DNA of 64,000 nt from Symbiodinium microadriaticum (lineage: Eukaryota > Sar > Dinophyceae > Suessiales > Symbiodiniaceae): positions 312,963 through 376,962 of the forward strand of contig LSRX01000678.1 in assembly GCA_001939145.1 (NCBI GenBank). The letters are read 5' to 3'. A program made the position numbers and the translations under genes. The notes under the pieces are model-generated. The model was not told the DNA's origin and did no database searches. It was given only the letters and a program-made list of their open reading frames with translations. Each line of letters begins with the position of its first letter. The first letter of the stretch is position 1. This document shows, piece by piece, positions 1-11,010 of the stretch.

Positions 1-130
1 GGGTCATGAGTGTCTCGAAGGAGAATGGCCGATATTTCCTCCGCTGCGCCTCTCGATCTTGTAAGTTTCGCTGCTGGTTGAAGTTGGCGGAGGACACTTG
101 TGCTGCAGCCACTCGTAACAGCTCCGGGCG
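1..130 (+). CDS. Partial exon with GRF-type zinc-finger-like motif
   Basis: The open frame enters from the left edge of the window, so the gene is truncated. Within about 25 residues it shows Lys-Glu-Asn-Gly-Arg-Tyr-Phe-Leu-Arg-Cys, then Cys-Lys-Phe-Arg-Cys-Trp. This resembles the second half of a GRF zinc finger (N-G-R-x-F-x-x-C ... C-x-F-x-x-W), a small zinc-binding, single-strand nucleic-acid-binding module found in topoisomerase III, APE2 and many dinoflagellate proteins. The first Cys pair expected upstream lies outside the window. A GTAAGT-like sequence at 61-67 could be a donor, in which case the motif would be broken. The frame stays open to about 548 but becomes Ser/Gln-rich with no recognisable domain. 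The match rests on a short motif and could be coincidence. Confidence 0.4.
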
Positions 131-823
131 TTGGAGGCGACATGCGGCAACCCACACGTCTGATGGAGGTAGCTCAAGTCACCCAGAAACATCTTCAAGT
201 GAGAAGGACTCGCAGCCTTTGGAAGACTGCAGTCAGTTCATGGAGCCCCTCTCCGGCCCTGCCAAACCCAAGCGCTGGGGTAGTCGGCAAGGGTACCTCA
301 AAAAGATGTCGCTTCAGGTTGTTTTGTCTTGCAGTAATGCACCTACTGAGACCAACTGCGGGCAGCTGCATCAGTTGCAAGCACGGGCACAACCGGCAGG
401 CGGTTCTGACATGTTCCAGCCTCAACTCAGATCTTGCTCAGGCAGCATGTTTGAGCACTCCTGCCTGCCGAATTGCTTCTTGGGGACATGGCAGACCAAA
501 GGCCAGGACTCTGGCTTCGATCCTTTCAGTCTCGAGGGCTTGCAACCATGAGCAGCGAAGCATCGCCTTTGGAGCTCTCAAGCACTGGCACTGCCACCAT
601 GCAGCAAGAATCATCGAATCACGAAGCTACACAGGCGGCTGCACATTCCGCACCCAAACCGAAAGCTGTGCAAGCTACAACCCGGCCAGGCGCACCTAGG
701 TTAATCTCGGTCATGCATGTTTAGGCCTGTAGGTTTTGGCGAAGATGTGACGATTCTGTGTTGAGACCCGGCTCCGATCATGCATCATGCCGCCGAAGGT
801 TGGCACCCTCCTTTTTTTTGCAG
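131..823. other. Stretch without a supported gene
   Basis: Several overlapping open frames exist on the plus strand, but none shows a domain or convincing bias. A pyrimidine run ending in GCAG at 811-823 is a good 3' splice site for the exon that follows, so most of this stretch is probably intron. Confidence 0.4.
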
Positions 824-3565
824 GGTTGGCCTCGCGCCCCGTGCCAGGCGAAACCTGGTGCAAAAGCAACTGCGAAGCCGTTAGCGGCCAAGGCCAAAGC
901 CGCCAGTTCTCCAGAACCCATCGCACCAGTAGCTTGGCGAGAAGACGTCAGGATTAAGAGCATCTACACCGTCGGTCGGGGTGAGGATTTCCAGCCAAGA
1001 CTGCGTTTACAGTAGCAATTATCAATCCTCCAACAAGTCCGTCAGAACTTCTCCAGTTATTCATGTCTCGAAGTCCCGGGAAAAACGCATTTCCTCCTTT
1101 CGGTCAGTCGTTCCTTTCCAAGGATTCCTGCCCATCGTTCCCAGGCGTACAAGTAGCAAAGGAAAAACGCAGACACCCAGCTCCAATCTGAAATATCATT
1201 GAACAAAACCTGCAACGGCCCACATGCTGCACCTAAGGTCAATTCACCTGGGCCAGACAAGCTGTCCGTGGCCTGTTACGCATTATCCGTTTCCCTTCGC
1301 GTCCCTGAATCGGGCATAGTGATGCAAGGTGTTTGATGCTGAGACAAATCTGAATTTCGTCGAAGATGACGATTGGGCGGCCCTTGCAAGCACGGAGACC
1401 CCGAGCAGCACCGTGGGGAAGGTGCTCGAAGCGCTTCTCACACTTCTCGGAGACACAGATGCCGCGAGCTGGGCAACAGCGGCCACGGCCCTCGACAAGC
1501 CCGAAGAACTAGCAGAGAGCCCAATGAGTTTGTTTGAAGGAGTCAGGCACAACATACATTCTCAGCACGCAGTAACATGGGAGATGCTTCTTGCTGATAA
1601 GGTGCGCGAGATCCGCGCATTGGGCCCTTTGGGATGTAGTCGGCTGCAGCTGCAGAGGGCAGCTGCCGTGATCTCAGAGGCAGATTTGGGAAGCCTCATG
1701 GCTACGACATCTACGACAGCGCCTCCGCCAAAGGCGAAGGCGAAGGCGGCTAAGGCCAAGGCGGCGGAGCCTTCAGCCCTGCCGCCGCGGCCGCAGGAGG
1801 GCGCACTGCGGGCGGCACTGGCACTGGCACAGCTGGTCGAATCGTATGTGGCGCCAGCAGAGAGCCCATTTTCCAAGTTTCCGATGGAGTGGCCAGCGGT
1901 GCCATTCAGAGACCTTCACAGAAACCTGCAACATGCTCTGCACTCGAAGCAGCATGCATGTCTGATTTGCGGCAGCAAGCTGGCTACCAAAGCTGTCAGC
2001 CAGTACCTGCAGCTCTGTGGTGCAGGGATGGTCAACGTGTGTCAGCTCCAAGTTCAGGCCCCGGGACGAAAGTAGGACCAGCGGTTTGTAGAACAAGCAT
2101 CAAGTAGTGTCAAGTAGGACCTGGATCTGACGGTCTGATGGTGAACAGGTGCAGCTGGCCAAGGCGATGCCACCAGACATAGCTCGCACAACGCTTGGAA
2201 GCGCATTGAAGGAAGCACTTGCTCGAGGATCACGCCTCGCGCTGCAACTGGGGACTTCCCCACCGAACTTGCGCAGATTCTGTGACTCACAGATGCCTAT
2301 CGAAGCCTTCGAGCATGAGAAGACCAGTGAGGTCGCACGGACACTCGGCCTGGAAGCCGCGGAAGCTCCCGACTTTCAGATGGTTCTCCTTGTTGAAATG
2401 TCCAAGGGAACGGCTGAAAAGGCTCTGCCACAGGTGCTCCCCGGTTTCGACGAGATGGCCGTCATGCTTGTGGATGACGCAACCCTGCCATCCAACAGCC
2501 AACTGGACGAAGCAAGCAAAAGACCTACGTCCCTAAGATCAGCGCTGAGCCTCCTAGCCGTGGATGCAGCGAAGACCGCAGCACCCACTGCCCCGACTGA
2601 AGCTCCAGTAGCCTTTTCGGATGGCGTAGTGGTCAACGAAATCGATTTCGAGTACATGGAAAAGTTTGGAGACGACTGGCAAGAGCGTTGGCCACGGCCT
2701 CGGAGCACAGATATCTCCAGCCAGAGAGCGAGTGAGAGAATAAGAACATTCTCGAGGCTGCTCGGGCCCTCGGAGCAGGACATGGTATCGAAGCCAGGTT
2801 TGTTAGGAGCACCCTGCAGAAGCCTTGGACACGTTCTCATCCCGAGCGGAGGAAATAGTTGCAGAGAACATCAGACTTAGACTTAGATTTGGTATCTACT
2901 AGCAGACTGTCTTGCCATGCCTGAAAGGACGAGAGCGGCAAGGAAATCCGAAAGGGTTTGATTTCGGCAAAGCTGGCGGTTGCCTGAGTTTCTGGACCGC
3001 CCATCGCGAAGGAGCCTCCGCTTGTATTTGAGGTGAAATATCCATCCAACCCCAAGGACCTGTGGACGGAGACCACTCCTGCCTTGATTTCGCTCTACAA
3101 TAGCTGCATGAGTGAAATGGGCAGGATGCAAAGATGTGCCTGCAGCTGATGGGAGGCAGAACCAGGTAGAAGCAACCGCGTAGAGCGTGGATGCTTCCAG
3201 TGGGCATGCAGGGGCTGCGAACGCACCATGCACTGGCATTTGGACTTCCTTCACTCCGCTCATCAGGCCAACTGAGGCCCGCGGTAAGCTCCCACCTAGC
3301 CACGAACCGGCCTGCTGCAGCCGCTTGCAGGTAGAATTTGAGTTCACCGTGAATGGGAAGGTGCGGCCCCGCGACACTCTTTGGCTCTATTCAATTTCAG
3401 AGTCCTAAACTTCAGGTGGACATGCCAAATGCATGCCTGGTGTTTACGGAGAAACCCTTCGAGGCACGGCCTCAGCAGGTTCCTCAGCTGTTCACAAGCA
3501 GAACATGTGCGCAGGGAGCTTTGCCGGACTGCAAAGTGGGAGTGCAATTCACGGTGGGAGCCTGA
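824..3565 (+). CDS. Unidentified multi-exon protein with Ala/Lys-rich linker
   Basis: At least five plus-strand coding segments are visible: about 824-970, 1329-2072, 2149 to about 2800, 3331-3360 and 3416-3562, with a stop at 3563-3565. Each start follows an AG. The 3331-3360 and 3416 exons join in frame across a 55-base GT-AG intron (3361-3415). The first two segments share Ala-Lys-Ala linkers, common in dinoflagellate proteins. Acidic and helical stretches surround them, for example Glu-Asp-Asp-Asp-Trp near 1370 and an Asp-Phe-Glu-Tyr-Met-Glu-Lys-Phe-Gly segment near 2650. I do not recognise a family. Introns between the larger segments are not resolved, so 824-3562 may hold more than one gene. 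Coding status is inferred from the long clean frames, splice-site context and composition. Confidence 0.5.
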
Positions 3566-6500
3566 AAGACAGACCGGTGAACCTCGTTTCAAGGAATTCC
3601 CACTCAGGCATTAAGGCACTGGTATAAAGTATACGGTGCTGTTTGTTTTGCTTAAAAGGACAACCGCCGAACGGAACGCAACAGAGATGTCAAGGAAGGG
3701 AGTAGATTGATGGTTCATCTGCTACGAGCAGCGCCCGTCTGAGGTCCGTGGAGGCATGCAGCTTTGTGGAGGTGGAGGAAACTTGGTAGCAATCTCAGCC
3801 AAGCTGATATAGCACAGCTTAACTTCTGCATCTGCTCTGACTCCTCGTACCAGGTGAGGATTAGCAATGATGGAAAGATTCAGAACGACAAGTGGAACAA
3901 GGCCCGGATATCCCGTATGCAAGAATCGAAGCCGTCAAACGTTTGTCGCGCTCTTGGTGTTTTTTCTGCTGTGGCTGCAGGTCCTCATAAAGATCGATTG
4001 GGCTGACAAAATTGCCGTGGCTCAAGTGGACACCCGAGGCAACAGTCATGATCGACATTTGGTTTTAATCTGTGGCAGGGGTTACAGTTTCGAACGGTGC
4101 ATGTTCATCTGTCAGTTCTGCCTAGAGTCTCCAGTGAATGCACGGGAGGCAAGGGATACGCACCAGCAATCCAGACAGTGATCAGCGCTTACTCGTTGCC
4201 CTTGCGAGCAGCTACACGGGCGCTCAGAAATCAAAGAGGGAGCTTGTGCCCAGCCGAGGCCTTTCAGAGATCCTACTTGCTGCGGATTCGGTGCCCTGTT
4301 CATCTACAACACCGACACCCAGGAGACAGTGCTGTGCTAGCGGCTAGCATGCGCAAGCAGCTTTACCTGAAGTTGACTTGGTCAGCCATAGGCTACCTGT
4401 TGGTTCAGCGAGCTCCGAGCTCCTCGCCAGCAAAGCGTGAAGTCACCGTCCATTCGTGTCACATGAGAGCTCGCACTGAGCTTGCTGAGGTGAAGCAGCA
4501 CCAGCAGGACATGGCCATGAGTGGCAACGTGCCGGACTTAACCTGGCTCCTGCATGCGAGTCAGCGCAGTTGCAAGCCGTGACAAACCTGACGTCCTCAG
4601 GATGCCTTAGATGCACGCAGAGAGCTTGCCGAAAGAATGAAGCAGAGAGAGTGCCCAGTGCAAGTACACAAAAGCAGACTCGTTCTAGCTGCAAACTTGT
4701 GCTTGGGAGCGTCCGAACCGGTGAGTTTGTTATGGTTATGAGCCGAGCTGGTGACGAGCAAGCTAGGTACCAAATGGCTGTGGATGCTGATATGGAAGTT
4801 GGCATGAAAATGGGTGCCATCAAGTCAGTGCCCTATTGCTCCACAACTCCGCAAAGAACAGGGAGATGGATCGGAGCTATCGCAACTCTCCTGCCAGGTC
4901 AACGACATGCCATGGGATGAACTTGGCCATGGAACAGGCAATCATCTCAGTGTATCCCGTAGCTTGGAACGTGACCAGGAGCAGAAGACTGGACGCCTAG
5001 GCTGCAAACAACTCCAGCGGCCATGCCTTGGGATGAAATCCGGGAGGTGCTGCGATGTGTGAGCATCGCTGCACGAAGTGGAAGGTCGCAGGGGAATAGA
5101 AGGCTCAAAGCAAAGCCAACGTTCACCCCGGCAGAGCGCAGCAGAAAGAGTAGTGGCCGTGCACAACTGTTTTGACTGTGTGCATGTGCCGGCTGGCATC
5201 ATCATTTGCTGCCCACGTTGTTCGATGTTGCTCGGACCATGGGTGACCTGCAGATGGAGAAGCGGGTACTCAAACTTACCGTGCCCTCCGTGACATCGAA
5301 GCGGGCGAAGCCGCTAACCAAGTGTTGGCTGGTACGGTTCTATTACAAGCTGGGAAGGTTCAGAACTGGGGTGAGGCTTTGTCTATTGACTACCTGAACT
5401 TCCCTGCTGGTTATTGCCCGGCAGCAGCACGTGCAAAGGCACGGACCCTGGTCGTTGTCGCAACGCTTGTTCCTAGAGACGAGTAAACAGAACACTGTAT
5501 CCCCCAGCGCTGAGGCATTGCAAGGATGGGGATTTTCCTGCACATGCCCCAGGCTTTGACATGTTGCACTTGTTTCTGGCGGGAATATAGATGTCACAGG
5601 GGTGAAATGGAGGAACGAGCAATTTGGGGGAGAAGAGAGAGGCAGAGAGAGAGAGAGAGAGAAAGAGCATGAGACCCAACAACCAGTGCGCGCCCACGCG
5701 CGCGGAAGGGTTCGCGCCCCTGTCTGTGTGGATGAAGATGCGGAAGAAAAGAGAAAGAGCCCTGTACTTGCGCTGCGCGCTCTATCACAAGGCTTAGCCT
5801 TAACCCGCAAGCCGCCCATCTCATCGTGCGAATGCTACGCATCCAACGCCTACATCAGACTTCACCTTAGACTGTCAAGGCATTCGATGCGCAGAAGACG
5901 CACAGCATTCTGCTGCAACCCAAACAGCACCTTTCATGAGTGATCTAGTATCGCCGACAAACCTGGCAAGATCAAAGGCTCACATCGAGGCCAAAGTATC
6001 GTGCAGCGTTTTTGCTGTTGTGGATAAGACATGGATGTCTGCAAGGCGTGTCGTGTTCCAGCTCTGGCTTCTGGTGTGGCGGGCTGATCACTACATAGCT
6101 CTAAGCAACGGCTCTAGGGTTTGGAAACCTTGATATGCTGCACCCCCTCAAAGAACTACGGTATCTTCGGGCGAAGCGAGAACAGCAGGCCATCGGGGGG
6201 GGGGAGGCTTTCTTCAAGAACTTCAGTGCAACGAGCTGTGACCGGGTTGGGTACCGCCGCCTACAAGTACTCGGCAATAATCGGCAACTTGCTGACGATT
6301 CACAGGTCACATACGCCGGCACTCCAGCAGTCCACTGTCTTAATGAACGCCTCTTTGTGCCTTCTGATCCTTTGCAGGTGTGTGTCCTTGCCGGAGGTGG
6401 AACGCAGCTTTGTTTGTCCTGCCTGCCAGTGACTCAGGAAGCTATTGGGTCACCTCACTGAGTTATTGTAAGTCATACGAGCCGTCGCTGAGGTGGCGAG

Positions 6501-7692
6501 CCCCAGCTTTGCCCAAGCCATCCAAACAGCTCAGAGATGGGCTGCCTAGCTTGTGGCAAGGCTCCAGAGGCACCCACCAATGGTTCCTTCCTTTGCCATC
6601 GTGCTTGTACTATCTTGTATTACATGTGCCGCAGGCCGACTACGTTGCTCGATGTATGGACCGGGAGGCTGCGCTTTTCCGCAGAAAGATTTGGATGCCT
6701 CGACTCATTGACGGATGATGACGGATGTCAAGATGCTGAAGGCCAAATTAACAGCGCAAGCTCTTTCCCGCAACAGCCCCGGCATCGAGAGTATGGGACC
6801 TCGGGCGTGAGGGTGCACACAAGCCGCCAATTCCAGCGAAGCAAAGGCAGTCCGGCCGCGGATGACGATGTCTTGCAGGCGGTGCCTTGCCAGCAAGCTC
6901 CGTGCAGCAAAAGATTGAGGAGTCATTGAGGAACTTAAAAATTCCTCAAACGCACCAGTGGGGTTCAGTTGCCTTGACTTTTCAGGCTGACGACGAGGAA
7001 GAAAGTTTGCTCGCATTTCATCATCATCTGGTCTTCCAGGTCCGTGGAAGTCTGATAGTAGCATGAGGCTTGCCTTTGACTTAGCAGTAGCCAGGCCTTT
7101 GCATCTTTGATTCAAACGTGTTCGGACTTGTTCTGAAGACAATCATGTTTTCTTGGAGGCTTTGTGGCAAGAGGCAGAGCAGGGCCTGCCAGAAGGGGAA
7201 GACCTGCCAGCCTTCCAGCAAATCTTGGAGGCTGCGCATGTTTGCATGCAATGGCCGCCAAGGGAAACGACAGAGCAACCCGAGAAGCAGCTTTGGCTTC
7301 CGAACATGGGAATAAATATGCAAGACACATGCGACGTGCTGAAGTTGGAAATGACCTGCTTTTGAGAACGGTTTTCAGTCTCACAGCATCAGCGGCTTGA
7401 TAACCAGTGGCCCACATGCGACCAGCGCCATGGCTTCAGCGCCCCAAGCGCCCCATCCCGAGGAGAGTCATGCGCAATGCTTTGCACGCGTGCGTCCATG
7501 GCTTCCAGGGCATTCGAAGCCGTCGGGATGAGGGCGGCGTGCCGTCGTCAACTACTGTACATAGGCTATGCCAGTCAGTGGAGTGTAAGGGTGAGCCTTC
7601 GTTCCAGAGAATTTTGGCCACCTTGTTCACAAACACCTGCAATGATCCTGCTGAGCGGCCCTTCCTGCTTGCCGGGGTTTTCGTGTGGACAG
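3566..7692. other. Mostly unassigned, one possible exon at 5248-5486
   Basis: No gene is firmly supported. A plus-strand frame open from 5248 to a TAA at about 5486 encodes roughly 79 residues with balanced composition, including an Ala-Gly-Glu-Ala-Ala-Asn-Gln segment and an Asn-Trp-Gly-Glu-Ala-Leu segment. It follows an AG and has no in-frame ATG, so it could be a terminal exon. A second candidate is the frame around 4700-4830. A GA-rich simple repeat lies at 5637-5670 and a run of nine G at 6195-6203. Since the array on this side runs rightwards, small plus-strand exons may be hidden here. Confidence 0.25.
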
Positions 7693-10600
7693 GACTTCTA
7701 TGACTTGCTGGAAGTTGCGAGAGATGCGGATGCAGAGCAGATCAAGACTGCAGTGACAGCATGTGACTGGCACATGGCTGATGCCGTTGCTGCAATGGTA
7801 AAAGCGGCGTGACCGGCCAGGAAAGCCTACAGAAGGCAAGCATTAAAATGGCATCCAGACAAGCAGGATGCTGCCAATCGCGCCTATGCCGAGGACTGAG
7901 TGCAGTCGATGGAGTTGCTGTCCAGGTCGTTTTTCATATCCACGTCAGCAGCATGTCGTTCGTTGTGCATGTTCGTCAGCTTGGCTAGCTTTCTCCGGAG
8001 CATGAGGCACTTGCAGGAGGTCCTGCGTCCATGGAAGCGGAACTGCGAAATGAGCTGTCGGGCAGGCTGCCCCGATGCTTCTTGAGGCTGGCGAAGCCAC
8101 TCAGAAAGCCAAGCGACGACGACTGCATGACATGGGACTGCGACCACAGCTGCTGCCAAGGGGGGTCGGCGATTCGGACGATGAAAGACTCCTCGTGAGA
8201 GCCGCAGGCCACAGAGCGCTGCCAGACTGGCTTGGAAGGCGAGCAGGTCGAGGCGGCCCAGACCCCGCTTTGGTCGGAGGATTCGCAGCAGACATTCGCT
8301 GCGCCAGAGCTGGCAGAGCCGGTGCCAGGCCCAATGGAGGAGGCTCCAAATCTTCAGCTTATGACTTTGAGATCTAGCGCGAAGCTAGAGTTGGGACTAC
8401 AGCAGCAACAGCCGAGCATGTTCCTGCAGAGCATGCTCCAGCAGCAGCAGGTCATGTTGAGCCAACAACAGGAGTTACTGAAGCAGGTGGCGGTTCAGAA
8501 CAAGGAGCAGTCAGCTGCCAACAAGGAATTGACGCTGGGCTTGTCGAGTCGTCTGTCCTTCAGCTAAGTTAGGTAGGGTTCGTCGGACCTCTGCCAGATG
8601 GTGTGCTGTTAGATCAGTGAACCTGCAAAAATACATAGGAAACATATTCTGCTTGTAGGGAGTGGACTGCCCCTGAGTCCGGAGGCTCTGACAACAGGCT
8701 TCAGCAGCACAGCTATGGCAATTGCAAGTCCAATCAAGAATGGCAAAAGAGAGATGGGTGGACGTCTGCCGATGAGCCGGTGGTCAGCATCAGCAGCCTG
8801 ACTTTTTCAGGTTTGCCAGGGGCTGACCTGTATTGCCCGGGACAAGCAATATTAACAAAGTTTATTCCAACGAGTAGAGGTTGTTTTCTATGTGTCTTTG
8901 TCAGGTTCAGTGATCTCCCACCACCATCTGGCACAGGTCCGAGGAATCCTACCTGACTCATCTGAAGGACAGACGAATCGACAAGCCCGGCTTCAAGCCA
9001 AGGTTGCTGTTGCTCAGCCGAAGGCGTCGCCCAAGGCGACGCCTAAGATTCGGCGGAAACCGTCCGCCCGATGTTTTTCCTGAGATGGAATGCTCTTGCC
9101 AGTCCCGTAGAAGTCTATTTCAACGAGTAGAGGTTGTTTTGTATGTGTTGACAAACGAATCGACAAACCCGGTTTCAAGCCAAGGTTGCTGTTGTTCAGC
9201 CGAAGGCGTCGCCCAAGGCGACGCCTAAGGTTCGGCGGAAACCGTCCGCCCGATCTTTTTCCTCAGATGGAATACTCTTGCCAGTCCCGTAGATTTTTAT
9301 TTCAACGAGTAGAGGTTGTTTTGTATGTGGTTTATCAGGTGCAGTGTTCTACCAGCACCATCTGGCAGAGGTCCGAAGAATCCTACTTGATTGATCTGAA
9401 GGACAGACGAATCGACAAGCCCGGTTTCAAGCCAAGGTTGCTGCTGTTCAGCCGAAGGCGTCGCCTCGGGTTCGGCGGAAACCTCCGCCCGATCTCTTTT
9501 CTTAGATGGATTGCTCTTATAAGTCCCTTCTCAAGATCTTCGAGTGTGGACGAAGTTTGCTGGGCATTTCTCTCCAGGAGCGGTTCAAGCTCATTTCGGA
9601 AGCATACCAAGTCCTCAGCGATACCGAGCAAAGAGCAGCTTTCGACCGCTTCGGGAAGGCAGGTAGGCTGATGGCTGGTGCAAGTGTTGGTCTGTCGGGT
9701 CAACCCTTTTGTTTCACTTCGGCTGAGGATGGTATGCGAGGGCCAGGCAGCTCTGGCCACAATGCCCCCACCCTGTTACTGATAGGTTGAAATTTGAGAG
9801 CTTCGGCTTTGCTTGAAGCTCGGCGCTTGTTCCGCCCGAGGACGAAAGCTTCGGCATGGCCGGATTTGGGCCGTTTGCTGGCTTTGGAGGCTGCCTGGAC
9901 CCGCTTGGATCGGCTTCATTCGGTTTCATTTGTCGTTGGGGACCTCTTGGTCAATCGGTGTCGCTGCACAGGCTTCGGCCATGGCAGCCCAGGCCACTCG
10001 CGAAATTCGAGCCACCGGCTCTTAGAGATGTGGCGGCTACGGGGTGGACTCGTCGTTAGCTGACCTTGCAGAATTTCCTGTTTTCGAAAGTTTACAAGAG
10101 ACTGAACGCCCGGACATGCAGACCCGGTAAGCCATTGCCCGGGCGAATGCGGTGGCAGGTGTCCGTGTTGTCTTCACGCGCACCGGCCCAGATGGAGTCA
10201 GGCCAGGGGACTGCAACGAAGCGAGCGTCATGCAAGCTACGTCGGTGATGTCAAGGTATACTGAGACGCGGACGAACAGTGACTCTTCCACTTTCGGTGT
10301 GTTCGGACGCCGGAAACTGATGAGAATGCTCGCTCTTTCCTAAACGAACTGAAGATGAAATACACCTGCACAGTGATCACGCATCATGCAACGCTGTCAT
10401 CGTCTTGAGGTCGCGATCCTTTCGACCTCTTCCGGGATTTCTTCAGCGATCGGTCGAACCTATTTGCAAACCATGCGCCTGGCTTCGGCCATTTCGGCCC
10501 ATCAATGCGAGGTGGCAAAACTGCCATTTCTAGCGCAATGCTTATAGTCCATCTTTCGGAGCACTTGCCGCAGGTTCCGAGGAGGAGGAAGAGGATGAGC

Positions 10601-11010
10601 TGCAGCGGGCTATCAGGCCCAAAGCAGCTCGTATTTTCTCCTGCAATAATTTCCCGCAAATTATGTTGCGCTGCCCAGCTGACGAGCGACACGGTTGCAA
10701 GTCTACTGTTGGATCTCGGCACCTCACGCCGCCAGGCTTTCGACGCAGACGGCAGAGGAGGCATTGCTCGCTGCTTGATATGCTCGGTTCCAATGTTTTC
10801 AGAACTCGACGAGGAGCAGCAGCGTCGCCTGCGTCAGTTCCAGCCAGTGTGCGGCCGAGAGCCTTCCCACAGCTGAGCTTGGATATTCCACGAGCAGCTT
10901 GGGCAGAGCAAATTTACAAGGACATGGATGACGATGCAGCACTACGTGCTGCGCTCGCGGCATCAAGGCACCCACATCACCAGAGCTTGTTGCAAAGCTT
11001 CTCAGATTAA
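7693..11010 (+). CDS. J-domain (DnaJ/HSP40) co-chaperone with UIM-like motifs, HSJ1/DNAJB2-like
   Basis: J proteins stimulate HSP70 ATPase activity; UIMs bind ubiquitin, so HSJ1-type proteins hand clients to the proteasome. The exons I place are 7693-7745, 7821-7893, 9578-9658, 9841-9889, 10410-10511, 10574-10616 and 10803-11010 (stop TAA). All junctions keep phase, giving about 202 residues. The J domain spans exons 1-3: Asp-Phe-Tyr-Asp-Leu-Leu start, the catalytic His-Pro-Asp after Leu-Lys-Trp in exon 2, and an Ala-Phe-Asp-Arg-Phe-Gly end. A Gly/Phe region follows, with Asp-Pro-Phe-Asp-Leu-Phe-Arg-Asp-Phe-Phe near 10415. Exon 6 has a Glu run plus Asp-Glu-Leu-Gln-Arg-Ala-Ile, and exon 7 has Asp-Asp-Asp-Ala-Ala-Leu-Arg-Ala-Ala-Leu, both UIM-like. 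Donors are GA, GA, GC, GC, GT, GC. The start codon lies in an unfound upstream exon. Intron 2 is long (1684 bases) and carries repeats. Confidence 0.9.
8232..8567 (+). CDS. Gln-rich open frame inside the J-protein intron
   Basis: This 111-residue plus-strand frame ends in Gln-rich blocks (Leu-Gln-Gln-Gln-Gln, Met-Leu-Gln-Gln-Gln-Gln) that would form a helical or coiled segment, and closes with a TAA at 8565-8567. It lies wholly in the 1684-base intron between the second and third J-protein exons. It may be a nested gene, a retained alternative exon or the open side of a CAG/CAACAG-rich repeat. No family was recognised and no splice context decides between these. Confidence 0.25.
   Translation: MEGEQVEAAQTPLWSEDSQQTFAAPELAEPVPGPMEEAPNLQLMTLRSSAKLELGLQQQQPSMFLQSMLQQQQVMLSQQQELLKQVAVQNKEQSAANKELTLGLSSRLSFS
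8861..9530 (+). repeat. Three-copy tandem repeat with hairpin, in J-protein intron
   Basis: Three diverged copies each run through CAACGAGTAGAGGTTGTTTT and then a shared block ending near CGGCGGAAAC. The anchor ACGAATCGAC appears near 8973, 9155 and 9407. The middle copy lacks about 70 bases present in the others. Copies 1 and 2 contain a 10-bp perfect stem (AGGCGTCGCC, loop CAA, GGCGACGCCT) at 9022-9044 and 9204-9226. Copy 3 has lost the second arm. Confidence 0.85.

Noticed and set aside
8861..9530. CRISPR-like array
   Set aside because: Only three diverged, unequal copies within a eukaryotic intron; no spacer regularity or cas genes.
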